Notes: a model not told the origin generated them from the letters alone. Shown: positions 34,507 through 43,963, counted from the stretch's first letter. The stretch: 64,000 nucleotides of DNA from Azospirillum sp. TSO35-2 (GCF_003116095.1 NZ_LGRA01000021.1:934784-998783); one strand, 5' to 3'. Numbers and translations are program-made.

Positions 34507-36378
34507 ATGCGCACCATAGCTCGACCGAGCCGCCTGACGCTGGCTGGCGCATGCGTCGCCCTGTGGGTCGGGCTGGCGGCGGGGAACGGCGCCGCGGCCG
34601 AGCCGCCCGTCCGTGTCGGCGTGCTGGCCTACCGGGGCGGCGACCACGCGAACGCGGTGTGGGAGCCGACCATCCGCTATCTCGCCGAGCGTTTTCCGGA
34701 ACGCGGGGCCGTCATGGTGCCCCTCGACCTGTCGGGCATGGACGCGGCCGTGCGGGCCCGAACCCTCGATTTCGTGCTGACCAACACCGGCAACTATGTG
34801 GAACTCGAGGCACGCTACGGCGTCACCCGCATCGCGACGCTCCATTCGTCCCGCGCGGGGGCCTCGGGCGGGTCGATCGGATCGACCGTCATCGTCCGGG
34901 CCGACCGTGAGGACATCCGCGACCTGAGCGATCTCAGGGGACGGACCGTGATGGCGATCGACCCGGACGCCTTCGGCGGCTTCCAGGTCGCCTGGGGCGA
35001 GATGCTCAAGGCCGGTGTCGATCCCTATCGGGATCTGAAGGAACTCCGCTTCTCCGGCTTTCCCATCGACCGCGTCGCCTTCGCGGTCCGCGACGGCGAA
35101 AGCGATGTCGGCGTGCTGCGGGCCTGCCTGCTCGAGGAGCTGGTGGCCGAGGGCCGGGTGGACGCGCGGCGGTTTCGGGTGCTCGCGCCGAAGACCGTGC
35201 CGGGCTTCGACTGCGCCCTCTCCACCGACCTCTACCCGGACTGGCCTCTCGCCCGGCTGGCGTCCACGCCGGAGGAGCTGGCAAAGGCGGTGGTGGTCGC
35301 CCTGTTCCAGATGCCCGACGACCATCCCGCGGCCAGGGCGGGAGGCTATGAGGGCTGGACGGTGCCGCTCGACTACCAGCCGGTCCATGCGCTGTTCCGG
35401 GCCCTCCGCATCGGACCCTATCGCTACCTGCGCGACGTCTCCCTGGTCGACGTGGCGCGCGAGCATTGGGAGTGGCTCGCCGTGGGTGCCCTGGCGCTGC
35501 TGTGGTGGGCGGTCCATTCGCTGCGGGTCGAGCACCTGATCAAGGTCCGCACCGCTGAACTGCGCGCCGCCAACCGCGATCTCGTCCACGAGATGGCCGA
35601 GCGCCGCCGCGCGGAGGAGACGGCCCGCGAGCGGCAAAAGGAGATGGACCATGTCGCCCGCCTCTCCATCCTCGGCGAGATGGCCAGCAATCTGGCGCAC
35701 GAACTGAACCAGCCGCTTGGCGCCATCGCCAACTACGCCCGCGGTTGTATTCGGCGCCTGGAGGCGGGAACGCTGGACCCGGCTCAACTGGCGGAGGTCA
35801 CGGGAGCCATTGCGGAGCAGGCGGAGCGGGCCGGGCAGATCATGGCGCGGATCCGGAACTTCGTGCGCAAGCGGGCACCCCAGATGGAGCCGACGGACAT
35901 CAACGAAGCCGTCCAGGCCGCCATCACCCTGTGCCAGGGTCAGGCGCACAACGGACATGTTCCGATCGCCCTGGCCCTCTCGGACGATCTTCCACCCGTG
36001 CTGGCGGACCGCGTCCAGATCGAGCAGGTGGTGCTGAATCTGGTCAAGAACGCCCTCGACGCGACCGTCGGCACGGCGCCCGGTGCGGCGGAGGACACCC
36101 GCCGCACCGTGCGTGTCCGCACCGGGCGCGATGGGAAAGGACGGGTCGAGGTCGCGGTGACCGACCAGGGCCATGGCCTGTCCGAGGAGGCGCGGGCGCG
36201 GCTGTTCGCGCCCTTCTTCACGACCAAGCCCGATGGTATGGGACTGGGGCTGTCGATTTGCCGAACCATCGTCGAAGCCCACGGCGGCCATCTCTGGGCC
36301 ACGGACAACCCCGGCGGCGGCCTGACGATGCGCTTCGTCCTGCCGGCCATAGAGGAGAGCGAGACGCATGACTCGTGA
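34507..36378 (+). CDS. ttrS: Tetrathionate-type sensor histidine kinase TtrS
   Basis: A 623-residue sensor kinase. Signal peptide (1-31), then a periplasmic PhnD-like binding domain (34-315: VRVGVLAYRGGDHANAVWEPT, FVLTNTGNYVELEARYG, AFGGFQVAWGEM), one TM segment (323-338), a short coiled coil (345-385), H-box with H398 (SNLAHELNQPLGAIANY) and an HATPase domain with N-box NLVKNALDA and GMGLGLSICRTIVEAHGG. The periplasmic domain and adjacency to ttrR and ttrBCA identify it as TtrS, which senses tetrathionate. C207 (LRACLLEEL) and C236 are the only Cys in the sensor domain. Overlaps ttrR by 11 bp. Confidence 0.9.
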   Translation: MRTIARPSRLTLAGACVALWVGLAAGNGAAAEPPVRVGVLAYRGGDHANAVWEPTIRYLAERFPERGAVMVPLDLSGMDAAVRARTLDFVLTNTGNYVELEARYGVTRIATLHSSRAGASGGSIGSTVIVRADREDIRDLSDLRGRTVMAIDPDAFGGFQVAWGEMLKAGVDPYRDLKELRFSGFPIDRVAFAVRDGESDVGVLRACLLEELVAEGRVDARRFRVLAPKTVPGFDCALSTDLYPDWPLARLASTPEELAKAVVVALFQMPDDHPAARAGGYEGWTVPLDYQPVHALFRALRIGPYRYLRDVSLVDVAREHWEWLAVGALALLWWAVHSLRVEHLIKVRTAELRAANRDLVHEMAERRRAEETARERQKEMDHVARLSILGEMASNLAHELNQPLGAIANYARGCIRRLEAGTLDPAQLAEVTGAIAEQAERAGQIMARIRNFVRKRAPQMEPTDINEAVQAAITLCQGQAHNGHVPIALALSDDLPPVLADRVQIEQVVLNLVKNALDATVGTAPGAAEDTRRTVRVRTGRDGKGRVEVAVTDQGHGLSEEARARLFAPFFTTKPDGMGLGLSICRTIVEAHGGHLWATDNPGGGLTMRFVLPAIEESETHDS

Positions 36379-36997
36379 CGCGGACACCGCCGCCCCGCCG
36401 CCCCGGACCGTCTATGTGGTGGACGACGATCCGGCGATGCGCCATTCGCTGGGGTGGCTGATCGGCTCGCTCGGGCTGGAGGTGCGGAGCTTCGCGTCGG
36501 CGGAGGAGTTCCTGCGCGCGCTCAGGCCCGACCAGCCGGGCTGTCTCGTCACCGATGTCCGGATGCCGGGGATGAGCGGGCTGGAGTTGCAGGACATGCT
36601 CGCACGGGCCGGGTCGATGCTGGCGGTCGTGGTCATAACCGGCCACGCCGACGTGCCGATGGCGGCTCGCGCCTTCCGCGGTGGCGCCGTCGACTTTCTT
36701 GAGAAGCCGTTCAACGATCAGCTGCTGCTCGATCGCGTCCACGAGGCGCTGGAGACATCGACGCAAAGCTGGGCGGCGCATGCCCGCAAGGCCCGGGTCC
36801 GGTCGCTGCTGGCTCGCCTGACGCCCAGGGAACGGCAGGTTGCCCACCTCGTGGTGGCGGGCAAGCTCAACAAGGTGATCGCCGCGGAGATCAACCTCAG
36901 CCCCAAGACGGTCGAGGTCCACCGCCACAACGTCATGGAGAAACTGGAGGTCGGCTCCGTCGCCGACCTGACGCGGCTGCTCATCGAGGCCGAATAA
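36368..36997 (+). CDS. ttrR: Response regulator TtrR (FixJ/LuxR type)
   Basis: A 209-residue response regulator: receiver domain (10-125) with VYVVDDDPAMRHS, phospho-acceptor Asp in CLVTDVRMPGMSG and Lys in DFLEKPF, then a LuxR HTH (LTPRERQVAHLVVAGKLNKVIAAEINLSPKTVEVHRHNVMEKL). Partner of the overlapping ttrS. It is expected to activate ttrBCA from a dyad upstream of ttrB. The receiver domain resembles FixJ, fitting a low-oxygen regulon. Confidence 0.9.
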   Translation: MTRDADTAAPPPRTVYVVDDDPAMRHSLGWLIGSLGLEVRSFASAEEFLRALRPDQPGCLVTDVRMPGMSGLELQDMLARAGSMLAVVVITGHADVPMAARAFRGGAVDFLEKPFNDQLLLDRVHEALETSTQSWAAHARKARVRSLLARLTPRERQVAHLVVAGKLNKVIAAEINLSPKTVEVHRHNVMEKLEVGSVADLTRLLIEAE

Positions 36998-37047
36998 GGC
37001 CGCGCCTTCCGTGACGACAGGGCCGTGGCCGCGACATGCTGTCACTG

Positions 37048-37079
37048 GGGAAGATCCTATAAAGACTAGGAAAGTTCCC
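37048..37079. promoter_or_regulatory. Candidate TtrR operator upstream of ttrB
   Basis: Nested dyad GGGAA-GA-TCCTA-N7-TAGGA-AAG-TTCCC in the 171-bp ttrR-ttrB gap, 90 bp before the ttrB start. The right half itself contains the smaller dyad GGAA-AG-TTCC. Locally AT-rich centre. Confidence 0.5.
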
Positions 37080-37168
37080 AATGGGTGCACCGGAGCCCGC
37101 CAAGTAGCCTTGCACGACGGCGCCTGCGGATCGGCGGGCGTCACGGAACAGGTGCGAAGGGACCCGTC

Positions 37169-37918
37169 ATGGACCAGTCACGGCGCAACTTCTGCCTCGG
37201 CGCCGGCGCCGCCACGGTGGGAGCGGCCACGCTGTCGACCGCTCCCGCAGAGGCGGCTGTCGCGCGTAAGGGCGGTGATCCGGCACACCGCTGGGCGATG
37301 GTGGTGGACGTGCGCAAGTGCGTCGGCTGCCAGGCCTGCACGGTGGCCTGCATCATGGAGAACGACGTTCCGGAGAACAGCTTCCGCACCATCGTCTCCA
37401 CCTACGAGGTGACGGAGCATGACAGCAGCGGCACCTACATGCTGCCGCGCCTGTGCAACCACTGCGAGGATCCGCCCTGCATCCCGGTCTGCCCGACCGG
37501 CGCCACCTTCCAGCGCAGGGACGGCATCGTGGTGGTGGACAACACCGTCTGCGTCGGCTGCGCCTACTGCGTCCAGGCCTGCCCGTACGACGCGCGCTTC
37601 ATCAACCACGAGACCCAGACCGCCGACAAATGCACCTTCTGCGTCCACCGCGTGGACGCCGGGCTGCTGCCCGCCTGCGTCGAGACCTGCGTCGGCGGCG
37701 CCCGCATCTTCGGCGACCTGAACGACCCGGGCAGCACGGTGTCGAAACTGGTCCGCGAGCAGGATCTGAAGGTGCTGAAACCCGAGCAGGGCACCCAGCC
37801 GCGGGTCTTCTACGTCGGCCTGGACCCGAAGTTCCAAGGCCGGGTGGACGGCACGCCGACCCTGTGGCGCCCCAGCGCGCACGCGGAACGGTCTCTCGCC
37901 GGGAAGGAGCACGCCTGA
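37169..37918 (+). CDS. ttrB: Tetrathionate reductase subunit B (four 4Fe-4S clusters)
   Basis: A 249-residue exported iron-sulfur protein. Tat leader QSRRNFCLGAGAATVGA, then four Cys groups: CVGCQACTVAC, CNHCEDPPCIPVCP, CVGCAYCVQACP and CTFCVHR...CVETC. It is the electron-transfer subunit between the membrane subunit TtrC and the catalytic TtrA. Gene order ttrB-ttrC-ttrA, the DPPCIPVCPTGATFQR block and the upstream ttrSR favour tetrathionate over polysulfide or DMSO reductase. Its stop overlaps the ttrC start (TGATG). Confidence 0.92.
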   Translation: MDQSRRNFCLGAGAATVGAATLSTAPAEAAVARKGGDPAHRWAMVVDVRKCVGCQACTVACIMENDVPENSFRTIVSTYEVTEHDSSGTYMLPRLCNHCEDPPCIPVCPTGATFQRRDGIVVVDNTVCVGCAYCVQACPYDARFINHETQTADKCTFCVHRVDAGLLPACVETCVGGARIFGDLNDPGSTVSKLVREQDLKVLKPEQGTQPRVFYVGLDPKFQGRVDGTPTLWRPSAHAERSLAGKEHA

Positions 37919-39048
37919 TGGACACCAACATCGTTGAAATCATCAACGTGACCCGTGAGGTCGCGTGGCTTCCCTGGGCCGTGCAGTATTTCTTCCTGAT
38001 CGGCCTGTCCGTCGGCGGCCTGCTGCTGAGCCTGCCCGGCTACGCCTTCGCCCGGGAGGAGTGGCGCCGGCTCGGCCGCGTCGCCTTGCTGGTGGCGCTG
38101 ACCTGTGGGCTGGCCGCACCGGTGGCGCTGCTGTCCGACCTGCACCAGCCGGGCCGCTTCTGGCATTTCTACGTCGTGCTCCGCCCGACATCCTGGATGT
38201 GGTGGGGCTCGCTCTTCATCCCCTTCTACGTCACCGGGCTGCTGGTCCATGGCTGGGCCTGCTTCCGTGAGGAGTTCCAGCAGCAGGGCCGGGTGGACAG
38301 CCGCCTCGCGGCGCTCTACCGGCTGGCCGCCCTGGGCGGCGGGCGCAACGACCGGCTGATCCGCGGCACGGGCCTCGTCGTCCTCGCCGGGGCCGCCCTG
38401 GTCGCGCTCTACACGGGCACCGAAGTCGCCGTGGTCAAGGCACGCCCGCTGTGGCACACGCCCTTCCTGCCGGTCCAGTTCCTGATGACCGCCCTGGTCG
38501 GGGCCACCGGTCTGGTGCTCCTCCTGAACCGCTTCGCCGCGGTGACCGACCATGAGGTCGAGGTGCAGGCAAACCGGCTGCTGGCCGGAGCCTTGGGCGG
38601 CGTGATGGTGGTCGGCGGTCTTTGGCTGGCGCTTGGGCTGTTCGGGATCGACCGGACGCACGCCGAGGCGCTGGAGAGCGTCGCCAAGTCCGAAGCGTGG
38701 CGCGTGACCGCCATCTGGGCCGTGCTGGCAACCGCGCTGCCCTTCGTCATCGCCGTTGCCAAGCCGAAGGGGACCGGCCTGCTGACGGGCCTGATCGCCG
38801 TCCACAGCGCCTGGATGTTCCGCTGGACCGTGTTCATCGGCGGCCAGACCGTGCCGAAGACCGGGGCCGGCTTCTACGAGTACGCGCTTCCGGCCGGGCC
38901 GGACGGCCTGCTCGGGATCGTCGGCACCGCGGGCCTGTGGGTCTTCCTGCTCCTCTCGATCACCGCCCTCCTGCCGACCCCGCCCCGATCGGCGCCCCAC
39001 CCGGTCCGCGCCGTTCCGGCCGCCGACCGTGCCGTGGCCGCCGAGTGA
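37918..39048 (+). CDS. ttrC: Tetrathionate reductase subunit C (NrfD-type membrane subunit)
   Basis: A 376-residue integral membrane protein of the NrfD/PsrC family with nine or so TM helices (VQYFFLIGLSVGGLLLSLPG first). LLSDLHQPGRFWHFYVVLRPTSWMWWGSLFIP is the quinol-site signature of the family. It oxidises quinol and passes electrons to TtrB. Translation is coupled to ttrB by TGATG; ttrA starts 13 bp downstream. Confidence 0.92.
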   Translation: MDTNIVEIINVTREVAWLPWAVQYFFLIGLSVGGLLLSLPGYAFAREEWRRLGRVALLVALTCGLAAPVALLSDLHQPGRFWHFYVVLRPTSWMWWGSLFIPFYVTGLLVHGWACFREEFQQQGRVDSRLAALYRLAALGGGRNDRLIRGTGLVVLAGAALVALYTGTEVAVVKARPLWHTPFLPVQFLMTALVGATGLVLLLNRFAAVTDHEVEVQANRLLAGALGGVMVVGGLWLALGLFGIDRTHAEALESVAKSEAWRVTAIWAVLATALPFVIAVAKPKGTGLLTGLIAVHSAWMFRWTVFIGGQTVPKTGAGFYEYALPAGPDGLLGIVGTAGLWVFLLLSITALLPTPPRSAPHPVRAVPAADRAVAAE

Positions 39049-39061
39049 ACGGAGACACGCC

Positions 39062-42000
39062 ATGTCCTTCACCCGTCGCCTCCTTCTGAAGACGACCGCC
39101 GCCGGCGGCGCTCTCGCCGCCTTCGCCGGGGGCTTCTCCGAAACCGGCCGCAAGCTCGCCAAGGGCGCCTGGGCCGGGGAAAAGCCCGAGAACGCCATTT
39201 CCGGCAACGCACCCAAGCCCGAGTTCCGCGTCGATCCGACCAGCGGCGACATCGCGCTGACCCCCGGCCAGATCGTCGCCTACACCGGCTGCATCGGCTG
39301 CACGACCCTGTGCGGGGTGCGGGTGCGGGTGGACACCGAAAGGAACCGCGTGCTGCGCGTCGCGGGCAACCCATACACCCCGATGTCCACCGATCCCTTC
39401 CTGCCCTACGGCACCCCGGTCCAGGACAGCTTCAAGGCGCTGTCGCGGTTCCAGGAAAAGGGACTGAACGGCCGCTCCACCGCGTGCGGCCGTGGCAACG
39501 CGGTGCTGGAGAATGTCACCTCGCCCTTCCGCATCACGACGCCGCTGAAACGCGTCGGCCCGCGCGGATCGGGACGGTGGGAGCCGATCGCCTTCGACCA
39601 ACTGGTCCGGGAGGTGTGCGACGGCGGCGACCTGTTTGGCGAAGGCGCCGTGGACGGCCTGAAGGCGTTGCGCGATCTCAAGACCCCCATCGACCCGGCG
39701 GCGCCGGAACTCGGTCCCAGGGTCAACCAGGTGGCTCTGATCACCGGCGTGCCGGATGGGCGGGAGTCGCTGGTGCAGCGCTTCTTCCAGCAGGCCTATG
39801 GCAGCATCAACTCGGTCGGCCACGGCTCCTACTGCGGTGGCGCCTACCGGGCGGGGTCGGGTGCGGTGTTCGGCGACACCAAGCAGCAACCGCACGCCAA
39901 GCCCGACATCGCCAACGCCGAGTTCGTGGTCTTCATCGGCACCGCTCCGTCGAACGCGGGCAACCCGTTCAAGCGGCAGGCAACCCTGGTCGCGAAGGCC
40001 CGGACGGACGGCGCCCTGCGCTACGTCGTCGTCGATCCGGTGCTGACCAACGCCAGGGCGGCGGCGGCCGGGGAGCGCGCCGACTGGATCCCGATCCGGC
40101 CGGGCACCGACGGCGCCTTCGCCATGGGCATCATCCGCTGGATGTTCGAGAACGGGCGCATCGACGACCGCTACCTGTCCCAGCCCAACGGCAAGGCGGC
40201 CGAGGCGGCGGGCGAGGCGGGCTGGTGCAACGCCACGCATCTGGTCGTCGTGCAGAAGGGCCACCCGCGCGAGGGGCGCCTGTTGCGCGCCTCCGACCTG
40301 GGCTGGGTGACGCTGGACGAGAAGGACCGCTACGGCGACAAGGACGCCTTTGTCGTTCTCGACCCGGCGACCGGTGCGCCGGTCGCGCACGACGCGCTGA
40401 CGACCGCCGCCACGCTGTTCCATGACGGCACGGTGGCGACCGGGACCGGCGATCTCGCCGTGAAGACCAGCCTCACGCTGCTGCGCGAGGAAGCCATGCG
40501 GCTCGACCTGCGGGCCTACAGCGACGCCTGCGGCGTCCCCGCCGACGTGATCGGCGGACTGGCGCGCGAGTTGACCAGCCACGGCAAGAAGGCCGCGGTG
40601 AACGCCCACGGCGGGATGATGTCGGGCAGCGGCTTCTACAACGCCTTCGCGGTCGTGACCATCAACACGCTGCTCGGCAACCTGAACTGGAAGGGCGGCA
40701 CCATCGTCGGCGGCGGGCGCTTCCCGGAGAACGGCGACGGGCCGCGCTACAAGCTCGCCAGCTTCCCCGGTCAGGTGAAGCCGTCGGGCCTCCCGCTCGG
40801 CCGCAACGTGCCCTACGAGAGGACGTCCGAGTTCAAGGCGAGGAAGGAGGCGGGCAAGCCCTACCCGGCGAAGGCGCCCTGGTACCCGACGGCCCCCGGC
40901 CTGACGACGGAATGGGTGTCGAGCGGCATCGTCGACGGCTATCCGTACCCGGTGAAGGCCCTGCTGCTGTGGAACGCCAACCCGGTCTACGGCATCCCCG
41001 GCGCGCATCGCTTCGCCCAGAAGCTGGCCGACCCGAAGACGGTGCCGCTGATCGTCGCCGTCGACCCCTTCATCAACGAGACCTCGGCGCTCGCCGACTA
41101 CATCGTGCCCGACACGGTGCTGTACGAGACCTGGGGCTGGACCTCCGCCTGGGGCGGGGTGCCGACCAAGATGACCACGGCCCGCTGGCCGGTGCTGGTC
41201 CCGCGCACCGACACGCTGCCGGATGGCCAGCCGATCCAGTTGGAGCCGTTCCTGATCGCGCTCGCCAAGCGCCTCGGCCTGCCGGGCTTCGGCCCCGGCG
41301 CCATCGAGGACATGGACGGCAACCGCCACCCGCTTGAAACGGCGGAGGACTGGCACCTGCGTGCGGGCGCCAACATCGCCTGGCTCGGCAAGCAGCCGGT
41401 GCCGGACGCCAGCGACGAGGACATCGCCTTTTCCGGGGTGGAGCGGGTGCTTCCCGCGCTGAAGGCGGTGTTGAAGCCGGAGGAATGGCGCAAGGTCGCC
41501 TTCATCCTCGCCCGCGGCGGTCGCTACCAGAATCAGGCCGAAGGGTTCGAGGGCGACAGGGCCGCCCACCGGTTCGCCAAACCGCTTCAGATCCACAACG
41601 AGGCCGTCGGCACGTCGAAGAGCAGCCTCACCGGCAGGCGCTGGCCGGGAACCGCCACCTGGATGCCCCCGGTCTTCGCCGACGGCACACCGGTGAGCCG
41701 TGTCCACACGCCGGCGGACTGGCCGTTTCAACTGGTCAGTTCGAAGTCGGTGCTGGTCAGCGCCTACACGATCGGGGCGACGCGGCTGCGCCACCTGCAT
41801 CCGGAGAACCCGGTCGGTGTGAACGTCGAGGACGCCCGGCGGTTGGGCATCCGGACCGGCGACCGCATCCGCATTGCCACGCCGGGTGGGGCCGAACTGG
41901 CGACCGCCATCGTCCGCCACGGCGTCATGGCGGGTGTCCTTGCGGTGGAGCATGGCTTCGGGCACAGGGAATACGGCGCCCGCACCCATGTGATCGGTGA

Positions 42001-42166
42001 CCACCGGCAGCCGGAGGTGCCCGGCATCGCCGCCGGCATCAACCTGAACGACCTCGGCCTCGTCGACCCGACCCGGACGGGGGCCTCGGTCTGGGTCGAT
42101 CCCGTGGCTGGAACCGCGGTTCGCCAGGGCATCCCCGCCAGGCTGGAGCGCGTCGCCGCCGCATGA
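39062..42166 (+). CDS. ttrA: Tetrathionate reductase catalytic subunit A (molybdopterin enzyme)
   Basis: A 1034-residue periplasmic molybdoenzyme. Tat leader FTRRLLLKTTAAGGALAA; 4Fe-4S ligands C77, C80, C84 and C142 (CIGCTTLC and ACGRGN); probable Mo-ligand C258 in GSYCGGAY; bis-MGD-binding C-terminal domain (HPENPVGVNVEDARRLGIRTGDRI). It reduces tetrathionate to two thiosulfates as an anaerobic electron acceptor. The length (about 1020-1040) and the SxCGG active-site region fit TtrA. The start is the ATG after AACGGAGACACGCC. A nested hairpin follows the stop. Confidence 0.92.
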   Translation: MSFTRRLLLKTTAAGGALAAFAGGFSETGRKLAKGAWAGEKPENAISGNAPKPEFRVDPTSGDIALTPGQIVAYTGCIGCTTLCGVRVRVDTERNRVLRVAGNPYTPMSTDPFLPYGTPVQDSFKALSRFQEKGLNGRSTACGRGNAVLENVTSPFRITTPLKRVGPRGSGRWEPIAFDQLVREVCDGGDLFGEGAVDGLKALRDLKTPIDPAAPELGPRVNQVALITGVPDGRESLVQRFFQQAYGSINSVGHGSYCGGAYRAGSGAVFGDTKQQPHAKPDIANAEFVVFIGTAPSNAGNPFKRQATLVAKARTDGALRYVVVDPVLTNARAAAAGERADWIPIRPGTDGAFAMGIIRWMFENGRIDDRYLSQPNGKAAEAAGEAGWCNATHLVVVQKGHPREGRLLRASDLGWVTLDEKDRYGDKDAFVVLDPATGAPVAHDALTTAATLFHDGTVATGTGDLAVKTSLTLLREEAMRLDLRAYSDACGVPADVIGGLARELTSHGKKAAVNAHGGMMSGSGFYNAFAVVTINTLLGNLNWKGGTIVGGGRFPENGDGPRYKLASFPGQVKPSGLPLGRNVPYERTSEFKARKEAGKPYPAKAPWYPTAPGLTTEWVSSGIVDGYPYPVKALLLWNANPVYGIPGAHRFAQKLADPKTVPLIVAVDPFINETSALADYIVPDTVLYETWGWTSAWGGVPTKMTTARWPVLVPRTDTLPDGQPIQLEPFLIALAKRLGLPGFGPGAIEDMDGNRHPLETAEDWHLRAGANIAWLGKQPVPDASDEDIAFSGVERVLPALKAVLKPEEWRKVAFILARGGRYQNQAEGFEGDRAAHRFAKPLQIHNEAVGTSKSSLTGRRWPGTATWMPPVFADGTPVSRVHTPADWPFQLVSSKSVLVSAYTIGATRLRHLHPENPVGVNVEDARRLGIRTGDRIRIATPGGAELATAIVRHGVMAGVLAVEHGFGHREYGARTHVIGDHRQPEVPGIAAGINLNDLGLVDPTRTGASVWVDPVAGTAVRQGIPARLERVAAA

Positions 42167-42178
42167 TCCGAACCGCGT

Positions 42179-42223
42179 GGGCCGGGACCCCCGGGCCGCT
42201 GGGCTCGCGGGGGCACCCGGCCC
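42179..42223. terminator. Nested bidirectional terminator after ttrA
   Basis: Outer stem GGGCCGGG / CCCGGCCC (42179-42186, 42216-42223) and inner stem CCCCCG / CGGGGG (42188-42193, 42208-42213), between ttrA and the convergent thioredoxin-like gene. Confidence 0.6.
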
Positions 42224-42273
42224 GACCGGCACCCGGCGCACGCGTCATCATCGGACAGCCGCCGATGACGGGA

Positions 42274-42510
42274 TCACGCCACCAGCCAGCGGGCGATGTC
42301 CTCCGTCTTCGGCAGGCCTCCGGCGTGGACGACCTTGCCGTCGACGACCACCCCCGGGGTGGAAACGATGCCGTAGCCGGCGATGGCCGCATAGTCGGTA
42401 ACCTTGTCGATGCGCACCGGCACGCCGAGGCGGTCCGCCTCGGCCTGGACCAGTTCCGCCGTCGTCTGGCACCGTTTGCAGCCGGGGCCGAGCACTTTCA
42501 CGTCCTTCAT
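42274..42510 (-). CDS. Thioredoxin-like redox-active disulfide protein (78 aa)
   Basis: A 78-residue thioredoxin-fold protein of the 'redox-active disulfide protein 2' group: MKDVKVLGPGCKRCQTT with the CxxC pair at 11-14, cis-Pro in STPGVVVDG, and no signal peptide. Members of this family usually accompany a DUF318-type permease and an ArsR regulator, as here, and may deliver electrons or a thiol-bound substrate to the permease. 15 bp downstream of the permease stop. Confidence 0.88.
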   Translation of the reverse strand: MKDVKVLGPGCKRCQTTAELVQAEADRLGVPVRIDKVTDYAAIAGYGIVSTPGVVVDGKVVHAGGLPKTEDIARWLVA

Positions 42511-42525
42511 AGTGTCCTCCTTCGG

Positions 42526-43578
42526 TCAGGCGAACAGGGCATTGAACAGGAAGCCGACCGCCAGGATGCCGAGGCCCACCACCCCGACGAAGATGGCGAT
42601 CAGGCGGACCGTCAGCACCTTGCGCAGAATGATCATCTCGGGCAGCGACAGGGCGATGACGGCCATCATGAAGGCCAGCACCGTCCCGATCGCCGCACCC
42701 TTGCCGATCAGCGCCTCCACCACCGGAATGATGCCGGCGGCGTTCGAGTACATGGGGATGCCCAGCAGCACGGCGGCCGGGACCGACCACCACGCCTCCC
42801 GCCCCATGATGGCGGCGAGCAGATCCGCCGGGGCGTAGCCGTGGATCAGGGCGCCGACGGCAATGCCGGCGACGATCCAGACCCAGACCCGGCCGACGAT
42901 GTCCCGCACGGCCTCGATCCCCGCGCGGATGCGGTCCACGGGGGACATCGCGTCCTCCGGGAGATCCACCGCGCCGGCCCGTACGGCCAGCACCCATGGC
43001 TCCAGCCAGCCTTCCAGGTGCAGGCGGCCGATCACCCAGCCGGAAACGATGGCGACCGCCAGTCCGAACCCGAGATAGGCCAACGCCACCTGCCAGCCCA
43101 CCAGCGCGAACAGCAGGCCGAGCGCCACCTCGTTGATCATCGGCGCCGCGATCAGGAACGAGAAGGTCACGCCCAGCGGCACGCCGGCGGAAACAAACCC
43201 GATGAACAGCGGCACGGCGGAGCAGGAACAGAACGGCGTCACGATGCCGAGTCCGGCGGCGGCCACATTGCCGACGCCCTCGCGCCTGCCCGCCAGCAAC
43301 GCCCGTGTCCGCTCCGGCGAAAAGTAGCTGCGCACCACGCCCATGGCGAAGACGACCAGCGTCAGCAGCATCAGCACCTTGGGCGTGTCGTAGATGAAGA
43401 AGCGCACGGCGTCGGCCACCGCGCTGCCGGGCTGAAGCGGCAGCTGCGCCACCACCCAGTCGGAGACGGGAACGAGCTGGCGGTAGACCACCACCCAGGC
43501 GACGAGGGCTGCCAGGGTGGCCGCGAACCAGAGGCTCGTGTTGGGGCGCCGGGGATCGGCGGGCGATGCGATGGTCAT
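42526..43578 (-). CDS. DUF318-type permease (ArsP-like)
   Basis: A 350-residue membrane protein with two blocks of TM helices separated by a loop near 195-225. GIVTPFCSCSAVPLFIGFVSAGVPLGVTFSFLIAAPMINEVAL carries the conserved CSCSAVP cysteines of the permease/ArsP family. ArsP members export trivalent organoarsenicals; others are uncharacterised. Its start overlaps the arsR stop (ATGA). Location next to the sulfur genes leaves open a sulfur- or thiol-compound substrate, but that is speculation. Confidence 0.87.
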   Translation of the reverse strand: MTIASPADPRRPNTSLWFAATLAALVAWVVVYRQLVPVSDWVVAQLPLQPGSAVADAVRFFIYDTPKVLMLLTLVVFAMGVVRSYFSPERTRALLAGRREGVGNVAAAGLGIVTPFCSCSAVPLFIGFVSAGVPLGVTFSFLIAAPMINEVALGLLFALVGWQVALAYLGFGLAVAIVSGWVIGRLHLEGWLEPWVLAVRAGAVDLPEDAMSPVDRIRAGIEAVRDIVGRVWVWIVAGIAVGALIHGYAPADLLAAIMGREAWWSVPAAVLLGIPMYSNAAGIIPVVEALIGKGAAIGTVLAFMMAVIALSLPEMIILRKVLTVRLIAIFVGVVGLGILAVGFLFNALFA

Positions 43579-43877
43579 TCCGCGTCCTTTCCTTCATCCG
43601 CCATGGCGGCGAAAACCGCGTCGACCACCGCGGCGATGGCGGGGCCCAGCGCCGGATTCCGCCGATAGCGGACCCACTGGGCATCCCGGCGGTCGGTCAC
43701 GAGGCCCACGCCCTTCAGCACCGCCATGTGCCGCGACATCCGCGACTGCGTCGCGCCGAGCAGGTCCGTCAACTCGCAAACGCAGTGCTCGCGTCCGTCC
43801 CACAGCCGCCGCAAGGCCCCGAGGCGCGTCGGGTCGGAAAGGGCCGCCATCAGGGAGGTCGTCGTGTCGATGCTCAT
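43575..43877 (-). CDS. arsR: ArsR/SmtB-family repressor
   Basis: A 100-residue winged-helix repressor with the metalloid-binding motif HCVCEL (compare ELCVCDL of arsenite-responsive ArsR) at about 31-36, recognition region TQSRMSRHMAVLKGVGLV and a wing RRDAQWVRYRR. Binding of As(III)-type ligands to the Cys pair releases it from DNA. First gene of the leftward arsR-permease-thioredoxin operon, with a dyad 26 bp upstream of its start. Confidence 0.9.
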   Translation of the reverse strand: MSIDTTTSLMAALSDPTRLGALRRLWDGREHCVCELTDLLGATQSRMSRHMAVLKGVGLVTDRRDAQWVRYRRNPALGPAIAAVVDAVFAAMADEGKDAE

Positions 43878-43894
43878 GGCCGAAAGCCGCTTTT

Positions 43895-43918
43895 GCGCAT
43901 AAGCGCATTCTAATGCGC
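43895..43918. promoter_or_regulatory. ArsR operator
   Basis: Perfect dyad GCGCAT-TCTA-ATGCGC at 43903-43918, with one further GCGCAT at 43895-43900, directly upstream of the arsR start. An autoregulatory site is expected here. Confidence 0.6.
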
Positions 43919-43963
43919 ACGGCCCTGCCGGATCAAACGCCGTGAGTGAGGCATGCTGTCACA

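Noticed and set aside
37169..42166. Polysulfide/thiosulfate reductase (Psr/Phs) or DMSO reductase instead of tetrathionate reductase
   Set aside because: The B-C-A order, TtrA length, Tat leader on the B subunit and the adjacent TtrSR pair all favour Ttr.
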